Shown: positions 34,823 through 45,015, numbered from the stretch's first letter. The stretch: DNA of 64,000 nucleotides from Aminobacter aminovorans (GCF_900445235.1 NZ_UFSM01000001.1:1875501-1939500), one strand, 5' to 3'. Made by a program: numbers and translations. Notes: generated from the sequence alone by a model not told the origin.

Positions 34823-36053
34823 TTGCCGCTCTCCCACTCTGACGTCCATTGCCGGAATTTGCCCCTTCACCACCCGATCCGTCCGACTGGGCGGACGCCT
34901 GGTCGCGGCTTGCGAAGCCGGAGGAGGGACCGCCGTCGCCGCGCGCGGTCGTCGACTGGGGCTGCAGGATGGTGACGCGATCGACATCGAAGCCGAGGCC
35001 GCGCAGGGCGCTGTTGATCGCGTCCCGGTCAGACGAAAGCCTGTTATAGGCCTCCGCGTTCTCAACCTCGATCTCAACCGATAGTTGCTCTCCGACGAGA
35101 TGGAGATTAGCCGTGACCATGCCCAGTTCGACGGGGCGCAACTGGATCTTGAGAACCTGTGCGCCGGGGGTGCTGGCGGAGCTGTTCTGGAGCTGCTGGA
35201 CCGAGGACGCGGCTGCGACATGGCGCGGAGCACCGGAGGCGATGTCGAGAGCCAGTGCGCCCGCGGTGCCGGTGGCGCCATTGCCTGCCGGAGCCGGGAT
35301 CGACTGCTCCGACATGACGGTGACAATGTTGCCGACGGCAGGCTGTTCGGCCTGTCTGACGGGCGTAGGCCGCGCTTGTTTGTCGGCGCTTGCAGCGGTG
35401 TCGCCGGCAGCTCCCGCTTCCGGCACTCCAGGCTGTGACTTCTGCTGTGCATCCGACGCGGAGGCCACCGCGGGTGTCGTAGCAGGTGCCGCTGCTTGTG
35501 GCGCGGAGCCGGTAGCGGCCGAGCGTGCTGACTTGCCGCTGGCGACGAGTGCCGCGAGTTCCGTCTCGGCCACTTCGCCCGGTGCGTCCGGCTGTTTGCC
35601 GGCATCGGCGGCTTCGACATCGGTTGTGTCGGCGGTACCTGCTTTCGCCGGCTGAGCGCCCGCCTTGCGCAGCTCGCTCAGCGCAAGCACCAGCGGCAAC
35701 GCAGGCTCGTCGGTCTTCTCTGCCTTGACTTCCTGTGCCGTCGTATCGGGTTGCTGCGGCTCGGATAGTTCAGGCGTCTCGCCCTCTGCGGTTTTGCCGG
35801 TCCTGGGCGTGTCGCCCTCGGTTTCGGCAAGTGCGTTGCGCGCGGCAAGGCGCTCGGCAAGCTTGTTCAGGCCCTTGGGACGCGGGGCATCATGGTCGGC
35901 CGCATGGCCCTTCGATTTCGGATCACCCTTGTGGGGCGAAGCGAGGGCCTGGCCGAAATCGGGCTGGTCGTCGTTGGCGAGGGCGTTGCGCTCGTGGCCC
36001 GATGAATGGCGGGTGAGCGGGCTCGCCAGTGCCGCGCTGATTGCGTCGGTCAT
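34752..36053 (-). CDS. fliK: Flagellar hook-length control protein FliK (formerly MotD)
   Basis: 433 aa. A long disordered Ala/Pro/Thr/Gln-rich N-terminal part is followed by the Flg_hook domain: LKIQLRPVELGMVTANLHL, LSVEIEVENAEAYNRLSSDR and INSALRGLGFDVDRVTI. The Sinorhizobium gene first named motD between motC and the transglycosylase gene was shown to encode FliK, and this gene has the same place. It acts as export ruler and substrate-specificity switch. The start overlaps the motC stop by four bases. Confidence 0.9.
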   Translation of the reverse strand: MTDAISAALASPLTRHSSGHERNALANDDQPDFGQALASPHKGDPKSKGHAADHDAPRPKGLNKLAERLAARNALAETEGDTPRTGKTAEGETPELSEPQQPDTTAQEVKAEKTDEPALPLVLALSELRKAGAQPAKAGTADTTDVEAADAGKQPDAPGEVAETELAALVASGKSARSAATGSAPQAAAPATTPAVASASDAQQKSQPGVPEAGAAGDTAASADKQARPTPVRQAEQPAVGNIVTVMSEQSIPAPAGNGATGTAGALALDIASGAPRHVAAASSVQQLQNSSASTPGAQVLKIQLRPVELGMVTANLHLVGEQLSVEIEVENAEAYNRLSSDRDAINSALRGLGFDVDRVTILQPQSTTARGDGGPSSGFASRDQASAQSDGSGGEGANSGNGRQSGRAANDDGNSRNISSSNADRPGSSRYI

Positions 36054-37414
36054 TTGGGGGAGCCTCCTAGCAGTTCGTCAATGGATTCAAGCGTGCGGCG
36101 CGCTTCGGTAATCTTGGGGTCTTCCGGTTCCGCTGGTTCCGGCTGTTGCGCGGTCAGTGGCACGACCCTGGGCGCTGCCGCGCCCGCCGGCAACTCAGCA
36201 GCCGGAGCGGTGGGTGCAGCCGCTTCGGCGGGCGCAGAGGGCGCAGGGCTTGGCGCCTCGACGGAGTCGGGGATCATCGGATCCGCTGGCGGCGGCGCGA
36301 TGTCGATCGGCGCCGGCGGCAGGTCGCTGATATCGATGGGTTGTGACGCACTGGCAGATGTTGCCGGCACGGCCGAAGTAAGTTCGGAGGCGACCGCCTC
36401 GACGGCGTCCAGCAAGGCGCGGTCGCCCTTGGACAGCTTGTCGCGATCGATGCCGCCGAGCTTGCCCAGCATGTCGACCGCGGTGCCGGAGGTGACCGAA
36501 GACAGGCCGGAATAGAGCTGGGCGCGCGGGTCGACGGGACCAGGTGCTCCATCGCGGCCCTTGTCCGCCTTGGCGGAGGCAAAAGCCGAGAGCTCGGTCA
36601 AGCCGTCGATGGCGGCACGGCGGGCAATGCGGAGGTAAACGACCTTTTCCTGCTCGGCCTCCATCATCGCCGTCATGTCGGCGAGCGTGTCGAGATTGAT
36701 CGACTTGTGCAGGGTAACGACACCGGCGACGAATGCGTCGGCGAACTGGCTGGCATAGGGCGAGCGCAGGTAGTTGCGGACATATTGCGTCGAGTTGCGC
36801 ATGAAGCGAGCGCCGTCGTCGAGCCTGCTTGCAAGTGCCACCGAACGGCGCAGAGCGGCTTCCTCTACGAGCGTGCCGGGGCTGAGCAGCCTGGCCTGGT
36901 CGAACAGCTTCATCGCCTGCTCGGGCTGGTCGGCTATGCTGACCGAACCCTTGACCAGCGCCAGGAAGGCGCCGAGTTCGGAGATCTGCGTCAGCGGGTC
37001 GATCGAGGCGAGCGCCTCGGCCGTGCCCTTGGGTTTGCCTCGGAGATAGTCGATGACACCTTGCGCCAGCTTCTGATCGGCTTCTTCAAGCTCGAGCCGC
37101 GACACCACCTGCTCGATCGTCAACGGGTTGCCGCCGCTCATCGCGTAGATCAGCAGGGCACGGAAATTCTTGGCATCCTTGAACGTATCGACTTCGGCGG
37201 TGCGCATGCGTTCGTCGGTCATTTCGAGCAACCGGCGCTGCAGCGGGAGCGAGGCCTGGTCGCCGGAGGCGATGCGGTCCTGCAAAAGCTGCAGACAACG
37301 CACGAGCTGGTAGGGCGCGAGCGCCGGCGCTTCGCTTGCGACAGCGCGGCCGGGCACGCCCGCAACCAGCAGGGCGATAAGGGCGGCACCGGAAAAGGTC
37401 GCCGCGAGCCTCAT
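36050..37414 (-). CDS. motC: Periplasmic motor protein MotC
   Basis: 454 aa. Signal peptide ([23 protein letters not shown]), helical repeat region with [25 protein letters not shown], and a Pro/Ala-rich linker near the C-terminus. Rhizobial MotC is a periplasmic protein that binds MotB and supports torque generation. Coupled to motB and fliK by four-base overlaps. Confidence 0.93.
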   Translation of the reverse strand: MRLAATFSGAALIALLVAGVPGRAVASEAPALAPYQLVRCLQLLQDRIASGDQASLPLQRRLLEMTDERMRTAEVDTFKDAKNFRALLIYAMSGGNPLTIEQVVSRLELEEADQKLAQGVIDYLRGKPKGTAEALASIDPLTQISELGAFLALVKGSVSIADQPEQAMKLFDQARLLSPGTLVEEAALRRSVALASRLDDGARFMRNSTQYVRNYLRSPYASQFADAFVAGVVTLHKSINLDTLADMTAMMEAEQEKVVYLRIARRAAIDGLTELSAFASAKADKGRDGAPGPVDPRAQLYSGLSSVTSGTAVDMLGKLGGIDRDKLSKGDRALLDAVEAVASELTSAVPATSASASQPIDISDLPPAPIDIAPPPADPMIPDSVEAPSPAPSAPAEAAAPTAPAAELPAGAAAPRVVPLTAQQPEPAEPEDPKITEARRTLESIDELLGGSPK

Positions 37415-38736
37415 TCAGTGCGCTCCAGCAGAATTTCGATGCGCCGGTTGGTGGCCGAGAACGGCTCGGTCTTGTCCCTCAGCTTGCGGTCGGCGAAACC
37501 GGCAACCTCGACGATACGCTTTTCGTCGAGCCCGGCCCGGGCCAGCATGTAGTAGGCGGAATGGGCACGCGACGTGGACAGCCGCCAGTTGTCATAACCG
37601 CCGCCGCGGAACGGGCGCGCATCGGTGTGGCCGTTGATTGAGATGTTACCTTCGTGGGTGGCAAGTGTCTTGGCGATCTTTTCCATGGCGAGCACGAGCT
37701 GCTTGCGCGGCACGGCGGAGCCGATCTCGAACATGCCGAAGTCGAACTGCTCGGTGACCGAGATAACGACGCCCTTGTCTGTGGCGACGACCGAGAGACC
37801 GTCGGGCAAGGCGCCGCCGCCCGACTTGATCGCCTCGGCGAGTTCGCGCCTGATGGCATCGGCGTCGTTGATGGTTTCGCGCGCCGGCGCTTCGTTCTTG
37901 GGCTTTGGCGCCTCGGCCATAGCTTCGGCTTCGTTGGTATCGCTCTTGGGTGCGTCGCCCGGCTTGGCGGCGGTCTCGCGCGCCGTGGGAACGGGCGTCA
38001 GCTGAACGGGTGGTGCCTGCTCGGCGAGCTTGGCTTGCTGTTCCTGCGCCTTCACCGGGTCGGTCTTGGCCGAACGCTCGGTCTTGTCGCCGGGCTTTGC
38101 CGGTTCGCCTTCGATCGCGGCCCGCTCGGCGCTTGCCTCGGCGGCCGGAGTTGCGACCTGCTCGGTCCAGAAGTCGGGCGCGAACGGGTCGCGATAGGCT
38201 TCGCCGCCCGAGGCGCCACTGGCCGGGCCGGCGTTCTGGGCGCCGCCATCGTTGCGTTCCGAGATATTGGCCTTGGCGCCGGTGTCCTGGGCGATTTCGG
38301 CGAGCACGGCGTAAGGGTCGGCAAACAGGTGCGCGTCGGAGCGGTTGACGGCTTCCATGGCATCGGCGGAGTTCTTCTGCGTCGACGGACCGGCATTGCC
38401 GCGGCCATCGGAGCCAGCCTTGGCGCTGGCCTCCTGTGGGTTCTCTGCGGTCAGGCCGACCGCGTTGGGCCCATCGCCGAGCTCTTCGAGGCCCTTGCGG
38501 CTGGCGTTGCGGTCGACCAGCTTGACCGGGTTGAAATAGCTCGCCACAGCCGCCTTGGTCTGCTCGTTGGCGGCACTGATCAGCCACATGACAAGGAAGA
38601 AGCACATCATTGCCGTCATGAAGTCGGCGAAGGCGATCTTCCAGGCGCCGCCATGGTGGCCGTCGTCATGGTCGGAATGGGCACGCCTGACGATGACGAT
38701 CTCGTGGCGTGGCTCGGGGCCGTCAGGACCGTTCAT
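37411..38736 (-). CDS. motB: Flagellar motor stator protein MotB
   Basis: 441 aa. The single membrane helix begins [22 protein letters not shown] with the proton-binding Asp38. A long Ala/Glu/Lys-rich periplasmic linker (~residues 95-300) follows, longer than in enterics and matching the rhizobial need to contact MotC, then the OmpA-type peptidoglycan domain ([37 protein letters not shown]). The start at 38736 overlaps the fliH-like stop by four bases. Its partner motA is 19 kb away on the other strand. Confidence 0.95.
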   Translation of the reverse strand: MNGPDGPEPRHEIVIVRRAHSDHDDGHHGGAWKIAFADFMTAMMCFFLVMWLISAANEQTKAAVASYFNPVKLVDRNASRKGLEELGDGPNAVGLTAENPQEASAKAGSDGRGNAGPSTQKNSADAMEAVNRSDAHLFADPYAVLAEIAQDTGAKANISERNDGGAQNAGPASGASGGEAYRDPFAPDFWTEQVATPAAEASAERAAIEGEPAKPGDKTERSAKTDPVKAQEQQAKLAEQAPPVQLTPVPTARETAAKPGDAPKSDTNEAEAMAEAPKPKNEAPARETINDADAIRRELAEAIKSGGGALPDGLSVVATDKGVVISVTEQFDFGMFEIGSAVPRKQLVLAMEKIAKTLATHEGNISINGHTDARPFRGGGYDNWRLSTSRAHSAYYMLARAGLDEKRIVEVAGFADRKLRDKTEPFSATNRRIEILLERTE

Positions 38737-39350
38737 GGCAAGGTCTCGGAAAGCGCCGAAGACCATTCGCCGAGGCGGGTTTCGAACAGATTGTCGTCAA
38801 TCGCGACGCTGAGATCGAAGCCGACGGCCTCGACGAAGTCGACATTGTCGATGCGTTTGCCAATAGCGGCGGCGAGTGCGTCGAACAGGAACTGAGGGCC
38901 GCTGACTTTGATGCGTACCGCTTCGCGGTCGGCACAGGCGGCGAGGATGGCGCTGGACAGCGCGTCGATGGAGCGCTGGCGGATGTCGTCGCTGACGAGC
39001 GTCGCGACAACGCGGGCGGCGGCGTCGGTGGTGAGATGGACGACGCGCGTTTCCATCTCGGCGATACGCGTGGCGATGACGTCGCCTGCCTCGGCGCCGA
39101 AGCGGGCGCCAAGGGCCGCGATTTCTTCGGCGTGGCGCTGGCGCTCGGCCTCGAGCACCAGCTCATACTCCTCGCTGAGTCGCGTGGTCAGGTCGGCTTC
39201 GGCCCGGGCGACGGCTTCGGCGACGATCGCCGGGATATCCAGGTCAGGGACGGCCTTGGGATATTCCGCAACAGGTGCTTCGGGCTCGGTCCTATGAGGG
39301 GCGAGCGGCGCGAAGTCGGTCAGCCGTTCGAAAAGCGCTGCGATCGACAT
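38733..39350 (-). CDS. fliH: FliH-like flagellar export ATPase regulator
   Basis: 205 aa, helical and acidic in the first half ([22 protein letters not shown], coiled coil), then a C-terminal alpha/beta domain ending [19 protein letters not shown], resembling the FliH C-terminus that holds FliI. It is directly downstream of fliF (TGATG overlap of one base) and upstream of motB. Rhizobial FliH diverges strongly, so the name relies on size, structure and position. Confidence 0.65.
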   Translation of the reverse strand: MSIAALFERLTDFAPLAPHRTEPEAPVAEYPKAVPDLDIPAIVAEAVARAEADLTTRLSEEYELVLEAERQRHAEEIAALGARFGAEAGDVIATRIAEMETRVVHLTTDAAARVVATLVSDDIRQRSIDALSSAILAACADREAVRIKVSGPQFLFDALAAAIGKRIDNVDFVEAVGFDLSVAIDDNLFETRLGEWSSALSETLP

Positions 39351-40999
39351 CAGGCGGCGACCTCGTTGCCGGCCCATTTGCGCAGGATCAGCGCGGTGCG
39401 CTCTTCATTGATGTCGACCATGCGGGCGAGGCGGTCCTGCGGGGCAGGGCGCAGCTTGTTACGCAGATCGTCCATGGCATGCGGCCGCTGGTCGGAAAGG
39501 GCGACAGGTTCCTCCTCGAAGGAGGCCATGCCGTCGGCGTTGGGCAAGGCACGCTGCATCTCCTCGAAGCTCGGGCCGGCGAAGGTCGGCAGGGCAGGCG
39601 CTGCGGACGAACCCGACAGCGCTGCCGCCATCGGCCTCAGGCCGAAGAAGGCGACGAGGAAGACGACGACGATGAAGGCGGCTGCATTGATCAGCGTGCC
39701 GGCGTGCTGGCCGACGGAGGCGAGCATGCCGGGGCTCTCGATGACTTCGCCGTCGAGGCCGTCGATGAACTCGACCGCCGAGACGTTGATCAGGTCGCCG
39801 CGCTTTTCGTCGAAGCCGGTAGCCGAGGTCACCATCTTCTGGATGTCGGCGACGCGGGCGGCGATTGCCTCTGGTGTTGCGTCCTTGCCGAGGATGGCGG
39901 CGAGGCGCTGCTGGTTGACGACGACGGCGATCGACATCTTGGTCACCGAATAGCCGTTCGAGACGGTGGCGATGCGCTTGGAGTTCATCTCGTAATTGGT
40001 GATCTCTTCCTTGCGGTCGCTGGCCGAGGTCGATTGCGGGCCGTCGGTGGCGGCAGCCTCGGCGTCGGGCAGGTTCTGCTCGACGGTGGCGGGCGTCGAC
40101 GACTGCTTCTGGTTCGAATTCTCGTTGGCGCGGACGACCTGGACCGAGCGTTCGACGCGCGATTCCGGATCGAAGATGGTCTCTTCGGTCTGGCGCGAAT
40201 CGGTGTTGACGTCGGCCTTGACGCTGGCGCGGAAATTGTCGGGTCCGAGATAAGCGGCCAGCGCGCGGCGGATGTTGTCTTCGATCTGGGTTTCAACGGT
40301 GCGCTCGACGCCGATGGAGCGGGCAGCACTCGAATTGTTGGGGTCGTCGCCGGCAGCGAGCAGATTGCCGCTCGAATCGAGAACGGTGACGCGCTCGGCG
40401 TCAAGGCCGGGCACGGCGGCGGCGACAAGATGGCGGATCGACATGGCGCTCTTGTCGGCATCTATGCTCGCAGCGCGGATGACGACCGAGGCCGAGGGCT
40501 TCTGCTCGTCGCGGCGGAAGTTGGCGCGTTCGGACATGACGATGTGGACGCGCGCTGCCTTGATGCCCGAAATCGACTGGATGGTGCGGGCGATCTCGCC
40601 TTCCAATGCACGGACGCGGGTGACCTGCTGCATGAAGGAGGTGAGGCCGAGCGAGCCGACATTGTCAAACAACTCGTAGCCGGCATTGGCGCTGGTGGGC
40701 AGGCCCTTTTCGGCGAGCAGCATGCGGGCTTGCGCGGTGCTGCCGGCGGGCACCAGCACCGTGGTGCCGTCGGAGGCGACGTCGAAGCCGATGCCGGCTT
40801 CGCCCAGCACCATGCCGATCTGGTTAACGTCGGAGCGTTCGAGCCCGACATAAAGCGTCTCGTAGGCAGGCCGGTTGAGATAGACGGAGGCCACGCCGAC
40901 GATGGCGATCACCAGCGCTGCGATACCACCCAGCATGGCGAGACGGCGTGGGCCGAAACTCCTGAGATTGGCGACGATGCTCTGTAGCTGTTCGGGCAC
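39350..40999 (-). CDS. fliF: Flagellar MS-ring protein FliF
   Basis: 549 aa. Membrane helix near residue 21-42, YscJ/FliF domain (YETLYVGLERSDVNQI, LPTSANAGYELFD, GLTSFMQQVTRVRALEGEIARTI), a periplasmic loop, a second helix at ~440-460 and the C-terminal FliG-binding tail. The start codon is GTG (40999) with GGGGA upstream. Coding-strand ATTTTCGCACAAG, a variant of the flagellar upstream box, is ~50-62 bp upstream, so fliF heads the fliF-fliH-motB-motC-fliK run. Confidence 0.96.
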   Translation of the reverse strand: MPEQLQSIVANLRSFGPRRLAMLGGIAALVIAIVGVASVYLNRPAYETLYVGLERSDVNQIGMVLGEAGIGFDVASDGTTVLVPAGSTAQARMLLAEKGLPTSANAGYELFDNVGSLGLTSFMQQVTRVRALEGEIARTIQSISGIKAARVHIVMSERANFRRDEQKPSASVVIRAASIDADKSAMSIRHLVAAAVPGLDAERVTVLDSSGNLLAAGDDPNNSSAARSIGVERTVETQIEDNIRRALAAYLGPDNFRASVKADVNTDSRQTEETIFDPESRVERSVQVVRANENSNQKQSSTPATVEQNLPDAEAAATDGPQSTSASDRKEEITNYEMNSKRIATVSNGYSVTKMSIAVVVNQQRLAAILGKDATPEAIAARVADIQKMVTSATGFDEKRGDLINVSAVEFIDGLDGEVIESPGMLASVGQHAGTLINAAAFIVVVFLVAFFGLRPMAAALSGSSAAPALPTFAGPSFEEMQRALPNADGMASFEEEPVALSDQRPHAMDDLRNKLRPAPQDRLARMVDINEERTALILRKWAGNEVAA

Positions 41000-41048
41000 G
41001 TGCGTAAGTTCCCCGCAATACTTTCCGGAGAGACCCTAGCCCGCGAAG

Positions 41049-41061
41049 CTTGTGCGAAAAT
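41049..41061 (-). promoter_or_regulatory. Flagellar upstream box variant of fliF
   Basis: Coding-strand ATTTTCGCACAAG, 50-62 bp before the GTG start; one change in the CGCGCAAG core and a less conserved left half. Confidence 0.35.
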
Positions 41062-41065
41062 GTTA

Positions 41066-41090
41066 TGGGCCGCGCAAGATGCGCGGCCCA
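41066..41090 (-). terminator. Likely terminator of the first flagellin transcript
   Basis: A 10-bp perfect stem TGGGCCGCGC/GCGCGGCCCA (41066-41075 with 41081-41090). On the minus strand it is followed by TAACATTTTC, a weak T run. A second hairpin (41121-41142, CGCCGCCTG arms) lies closer to the gene. Confidence 0.55.
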
Positions 41091-41173
41091 TGACATTTCG
41101 TCGGATTGTTCTCGCTGAACCGCCGCCTGGTTTCAGGCGGCGCGGCCTTCGAAAGCCGAGACCAAGTCAAACA

Positions 41174-42175
41174 TCAGCTCTTAAACAGCGACAGGATGTT
41201 CTGCGAGTTCGAGTTGGCGATCGACAAGGCCTGGATACCAAGCTGCTGCTGGACCTGGAGGGCCTGCAGGCGGGTCGATTCCTTGTTCATGTCGGCATCG
41301 ACCAACTGGCCGACGCCGCGGTCGATGGAGTCCATCAGGCTGGTGGTGAAGGTCTTCTGCAGGTCGATCTGGCTCTTGGCAGCGCCGAGCGTGGTGGCGG
41401 CGTCGGTCATTTCGGCCAAAGTGACTTCGGCGACCTTGACCATCTGCAGGATCTGGTCGTAGCTGAAGCCCTTCACCGAAAGGGTTGCAACAGCGTAGCC
41501 GTCAGTGGCGGCGACGGCAGCACCGGGGGTCGTGGGATTGACGGCCGTGTTGTCACGGGCACCCGAGGTGCCGAGGCGCAGGCCTTCGAGGATGCCCTTG
41601 TTGACGTTGTTGGTGGCGGCGGCATCATAGAGCTTTACGCCCTGGACCTTGATGTCGATGGTTGCCAGCGTGACGGTGCCTGAATTGTCACGGATGAAGC
41701 CCGATACGATCTTGGCGTCGTTGTGGACGCCGGCCGCCGAATGGCCGGCGGCCGTGGTCGAGTTGACGGAAAGCCAGTTGGCGCCGGAGAAGCTGGCGCT
41801 GTCGGCATAGCTCTTGAGCTGCGCCTGCAAGGCCTTGATCTCGACGTCGATCTTGTTCTTGTCAGCATCCGAGCCGTTGGCTGCGGCAACAAGCTTGACC
41901 TTGATGTCGTTGAGGGTGTCGATCGACTTGTGCATGGCCGTGTAGGCGGTGTCGACCTTCGACGCGCCGAGGCCGAGCGCATCCTGGACAGTGGAAAGCG
42001 CCCTGTTGTCCGAACGCATGGTGGTTGCGATCGACCAGTAGGCGGCGTTGTCGGAGGCCTCTGCGACGCGGTAGCCGGTCGAGATGCGGGCCTGGGTGGT
42101 ATTCAAAGCCTTGTTGGTGGTGTTGAGGCTCTGAAGCGCCGTCAACGCCGAAGCATTGGTCATGATACTGGACAT
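41174..42175 (-). CDS. Flagellin (divergent member)
   Basis: 333 aa. Conserved D0/D1 ends: TNASALTALQSLNTTNKALN, AYWSIATTMRSDNRALSTVQ, and GVGQLVDADMNKESTRLQ, QLGIQALSIANSNSQNILSL. It is the most divergent of the five (for example MSSIMTNASAL for MSSINTNASAM, STGYRVAEASD for ATGLRVAEASD) and its gene lacks the conserved RNA leader of the other four; instead it has the flagellar upstream box ~200 bp upstream. It may be a specialised subunit of the filament. It is monocistronic. Confidence 0.95.
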   Translation of the reverse strand: MSSIMTNASALTALQSLNTTNKALNTTQARISTGYRVAEASDNAAYWSIATTMRSDNRALSTVQDALGLGASKVDTAYTAMHKSIDTLNDIKVKLVAAANGSDADKNKIDVEIKALQAQLKSYADSASFSGANWLSVNSTTAAGHSAAGVHNDAKIVSGFIRDNSGTVTLATIDIKVQGVKLYDAAATNNVNKGILEGLRLGTSGARDNTAVNPTTPGAAVAATDGYAVATLSVKGFSYDQILQMVKVAEVTLAEMTDAATTLGAAKSQIDLQKTFTTSLMDSIDRGVGQLVDADMNKESTRLQALQVQQQLGIQALSIANSNSQNILSLFKS

Positions 42176-42377
42176 CGAAATAAACCCCTCTGTCAGAGCC
42201 GCGCGTTCTGCCGCCGCGAACCGGTTGCGGATGCCGTACGTTCTGCCTGCGGCAGCCGAACCGTCATAGCAATTGGTTAACCATAACTACGAACTTATGG
42301 TTAACGGCAGATTAAAGACCGCACGCCGACAGGTCTTCGAATTTACCGTTACGTGGCGGAATCTATGCTCGCCGTAA

Positions 42378-42390
42378 CTTGCGCGAGGCT
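42378..42390 (-). promoter_or_regulatory. Flagellar upstream box upstream of the divergent flagellin
   Basis: Coding-strand AGCCTCGCGCAAG, identical to the flgE and DUF1217 boxes but 203-215 bp before the start codon, implying a long leader if it is the promoter. The rest of 42176-42496 holds a terminator at 42431-42467 and no gene. Confidence 0.45.
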
Positions 42391-42430
42391 AACCCGCGAT
42401 GCCAGGCGAGTGGAAAGGCGGTGGGGAAAT

Positions 42431-42467
42431 GAAATCGGGCCGCACCCTTGGGGTACGGCCCGATTTC
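42431..42467 (-). terminator. Terminator of the second flagellin gene
   Basis: A 12-bp perfect stem GAAATCGGGCCG/CGGCCCGATTTC (42431-42442 with 42456-42467), 30 bp after the flagellin stop. Confidence 0.75.
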
Positions 42468-42496
42468 ACGACTGGAGATGTCCTGACACAGACGCG

Positions 42497-43474
42497 TCAG
42501 CCCTTGAACAGCGACAGGATCGACTGCGAGTTGCCGTTGGCGATCGACAGCGCCTGGATTCCGAGCTGCTGCTGGACCTGGAGGGCCTGCAGGCGGGTCG
42601 ATTCCTTGTTCATGTCGGCATCGACGAGCTGGCCGACACCACGGTCGATGGAGTCCATCAGGCTCGAGGTGAAGGTCTTCTGCAGCTCGATACGGCTCTT
42701 GGCGGCGCCGAGATTGGTGGCGGCCGTCGTCATTTCCTTCAGAGCTGCTTCGACGATGCCAAGCTGCTTGGTCAACTGGGCGTCGGAGTAGCCCTTAACC
42801 GCGACCGTCATGACCGAGTAGGTGTCGGTGGCGGCGTCGGTGCCGGGGGTAGGGGCAGACAGCGCGGCGCGGACACCGGTCGTGCCCAGACGCTGGCCAT
42901 CCAGTATACCGGTCTTGATGGCGGCAGCACCTCCGGTTTCGAAGAGCTTGATGTCGTCGACCTTGACATCGATGGTCGACACCGAAGCGGCACCGGAGGC
43001 ATCGCGGTTGAAGGCGGAGACGATCTTGACGTCGTCGGCAACGGTGGCCGCAGCGCCGCTCTTGACCGAGAGCATGTTGGTGCCGGAAAAGGTCGCGCCG
43101 TCGGCATAGGCTTTGAGCTGGCCCTGGAGCGCCTTGATTTCGGTGTCGATCTTTTCCTTGTCGGCAGCCGAAGCGCCATTGGCGGCGACCAGCTTGACCT
43201 TGATGTCGTTGAGCGTGTCGATGGCCTTGTTCATGCCGGTGTAGGCGGTATCGACCTTCGATGCGCCGAGACCGAGCGAATCCTGAACGGTGGACAGCGC
43301 CTTGTTGTCCGAACGCATGGTTGTGGCGATCGACCAGTAGGCGGCGTTGTCGGAGGCTTCGGCGACGCGGAGACCCGTGGCGATACGGCCCTGAGTGATG
43401 CTGAGCGACTTGTTGGTGGCAGTCAGCGTCTGTAGCGCGGTCATTGCCGACGCGTTGGTGTTGATGCTGGACAT
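42497..43474 (-). CDS. Flagellin
   Basis: 325 aa. Ends are nearly identical to the other flagellins (SSINTNASAMTALQTLTATN; GVGQLVDADMNKESTRLQ; NGNSQSILSLFKG); the central region (~residues 140-230) differs, as expected of the surface-exposed part. Exported by the flagellar apparatus and polymerised into the complex filament. Preceded by a variant of the structured leader (43510-43577). Confidence 0.95.
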   Translation of the reverse strand: MSSINTNASAMTALQTLTATNKSLSITQGRIATGLRVAEASDNAAYWSIATTMRSDNKALSTVQDSLGLGASKVDTAYTGMNKAIDTLNDIKVKLVAANGASAADKEKIDTEIKALQGQLKAYADGATFSGTNMLSVKSGAAATVADDVKIVSAFNRDASGAASVSTIDVKVDDIKLFETGGAAAIKTGILDGQRLGTTGVRAALSAPTPGTDAATDTYSVMTVAVKGYSDAQLTKQLGIVEAALKEMTTAATNLGAAKSRIELQKTFTSSLMDSIDRGVGQLVDADMNKESTRLQALQVQQQLGIQALSIANGNSQSILSLFKG

Positions 43475-43509
43475 GGGAAATACGCCCCTCGAATAAGCAA
43501 CTTACGGGA

Positions 43510-43577
43510 CATGCCGGGTCGACCGGTATGGCGGCGCGGCATCATGCCAATGAACGCCAGAAGGGGTCACCCGCCAT
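43510..43577 (-). promoter_or_regulatory. Conserved flagellin 5' leader RNA element, copy 1
   Basis: Read on the mRNA strand, ATGGCGG...CCGCCAT arms enclose a hairpin region and the conserved GGCATGATGCC mini-hairpin; then CATACCGG/CCGGCATG follows with one mismatch. This copy is the most divergent and its first inner hairpin is only partly conserved. Confidence 0.6.
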
Positions 43578-43708
43578 GGAAATGACCATCGCATCTTAAC
43601 CTTACCGAACTGCTAACAACTCTATGAGGTTCATTTGTTAGGCGGTTGAAATATATAGAGTTTCCTCGGCCTTAGAGCATCGCTGCGCCGGTGCGGGCCC
43701 AAACGCAA

Positions 43709-43735
43709 ACGGGCCGCACCTGAGGTTCGGCCCGT
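43709..43735 (-). terminator. Terminator of the third flagellin gene
   Basis: Stem ACGGGCCG/CGGCCCGT (43709-43716 with 43728-43735), followed on the minus strand by TTGCGTTT. Closely related to the terminators at 44988 and 46343. Confidence 0.75.
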
Positions 43736-43764
43736 CCTGGTACAAGATGCTTGAGACGGTTCGA

Positions 43765-44748
43765 TCAGCCGCGGAAGAGCGACATGATCGACTGCGAGTT
43801 GCCGTTGGCAATCGACAGTGCCTGGATGCCGAGCTGCTGCTGGACCTGGAGGGCCTGCAGGCGAGTCGATTCCTTGTTCATGTCGGCATCGACGAGCTGG
43901 CCAACGCCGCGATCAATGGAGTCCATCAGGCTCGCGGTGAAGGTCTTCTGCAGCTCGATGCGGCTCTTGGCGGCGCCGAGGTCGGTGGCAGCCGTGTTCA
44001 TGTCCTTGAGCGCGCTTTCGACGACGCCGAGCATCTGGCTGAGCTGCTGGTCGTTGGCAAACAGCGTGCCGTCGGTCAGCTTCATGGTGGCGACCTGGAA
44101 GGTGTCCGCGGCATCGTAGGTGCCGAGGGTGACTGCGTTGGCCGCGCCTTCGACGCCAGCGGCGGTGCGTTCGGAGTCGAGGATGCCCTTGCCGGTCGTA
44201 GCAACGCCAGCGCCGGCTTCGTACAGCTTGATGCCCTCGACCTTGATGTCGATGGTCGAGATCGAGGCGGTGCCCGAAGCGTCGCGGTTGAAGGCCGAGA
44301 CGACCTTGACGTCAGCAGCCACGGCGGCGCCGCTGTTCACCGACAGCATGTTGGTGCCCGAGAAGGTGGCGCCGTCGGCATAAGCCTTGAGCTGGTCCTG
44401 CAGGGCCTTCACTTCGGTCTGGATCTTGGCCTTGTCGGCGTTCGACGCGCCGTTGGCGGCGACGAGCTTGACCTTGATCTCGTTGAGGGTGTCGATGGCC
44501 TTGTTCATGCCGGTGTACGCGGTGTCGACCTTCGAAGCGCCGAGGCCGAGCGAGTCCTGGACCGTCGACAGGGCCTTGTTGTCCGAACGCATGGTGGTGG
44601 CGATCGACCAGTAGGCGGCGTTGTCGGAAGCTTCCGCGACGCGGAGACCGGTGGCGATACGGCCCTGGGTGGTGTTGAGAGCTTTGTTGGTTGCAGACAG
44701 GGTCTGCAGCGCGGTCATTGCCGACGCATTGGTATTGATGCTGGACAT
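43765..44748 (-). CDS. Flagellin
   Basis: 327 aa from MSSINTNASAM (44748); nine codons of open frame upstream are within the leader and not part of the family. Same conserved ends as its neighbours; centre includes YEAGAGVATTGKGILDSERT and LTDGTLFANDQQLSQML. Preceded by the structured leader at 44786-44850 and followed by its own terminator, so it is a single-gene unit. Confidence 0.95.
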   Translation of the reverse strand: MSSINTNASAMTALQTLSATNKALNTTQGRIATGLRVAEASDNAAYWSIATTMRSDNKALSTVQDSLGLGASKVDTAYTGMNKAIDTLNEIKVKLVAANGASNADKAKIQTEVKALQDQLKAYADGATFSGTNMLSVNSGAAVAADVKVVSAFNRDASGTASISTIDIKVEGIKLYEAGAGVATTGKGILDSERTAAGVEGAANAVTLGTYDAADTFQVATMKLTDGTLFANDQQLSQMLGVVESALKDMNTAATDLGAAKSRIELQKTFTASLMDSIDRGVGQLVDADMNKESTRLQALQVQQQLGIQALSIANGNSQSIMSLFRG

Positions 44749-44785
44749 GGGAAAATACGCCCCGAAAAAAGACAAAAAACAGGGA

Positions 44786-44850
44786 CATACCGGGCCGACC
44801 GGTATGGCGGAGCGGCATCATGCCCATGATCGCTGTCGATCACCCGCCAT
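44786..44850 (-). promoter_or_regulatory. Conserved flagellin 5' leader RNA element, copy 2
   Basis: mRNA-strand fold: outer stem ATGGCGG/CCGCCAT, inner hairpin TGATCG-ACAG-CGATCA, inner mini-hairpin GGCA-TGA-TGCC, then hairpin CATACCGG-TCGGC-CCGGTATG. The element ends 37 nt before the start codon. Confidence 0.75.
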
Positions 44851-44987
44851 GACGCATCATTCTCATATAGACATTTCTAAAACTCTAACTTTCCAGGAAA
44901 TAATCGGTCAACCAATGCAGATTTGTAGAATAATCAACTGGTCGGACGATGACCTAATCGCCTGGGCGGAAGAAGGTCCCAAGTAAA

Positions 44988-45015
44988 AACGGGCCGCACC
45001 GAAGTGCGGCCCGTT
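44988..45015 (-). terminator. Terminator of the fourth flagellin gene
   Basis: A 12-bp perfect stem AACGGGCCGCAC/GTGCGGCCCGTT (44988-44999 with 45004-45015) with a TTCG-type loop, and TTTTTAC following on the minus strand. Confidence 0.88.

Noticed and set aside
41121..41142. Hairpin with CGCCGCCTG/CAGGCGGCG arms after the divergent flagellin gene
   Set aside because: Strong stem but no T run on either strand; the hairpin at 41066-41090 is the better terminator, although both may act together.
43747..44829. Long plus-strand open frame (360 codons), with similar ones at 42353-43435 and 46381-47367, opposite the flagellin genes
   Set aside because: They are antisense shadows of conserved flagellin codons in GC-rich DNA; they repeat wherever a flagellin gene occurs and lack family features or ribosome sites of their own.
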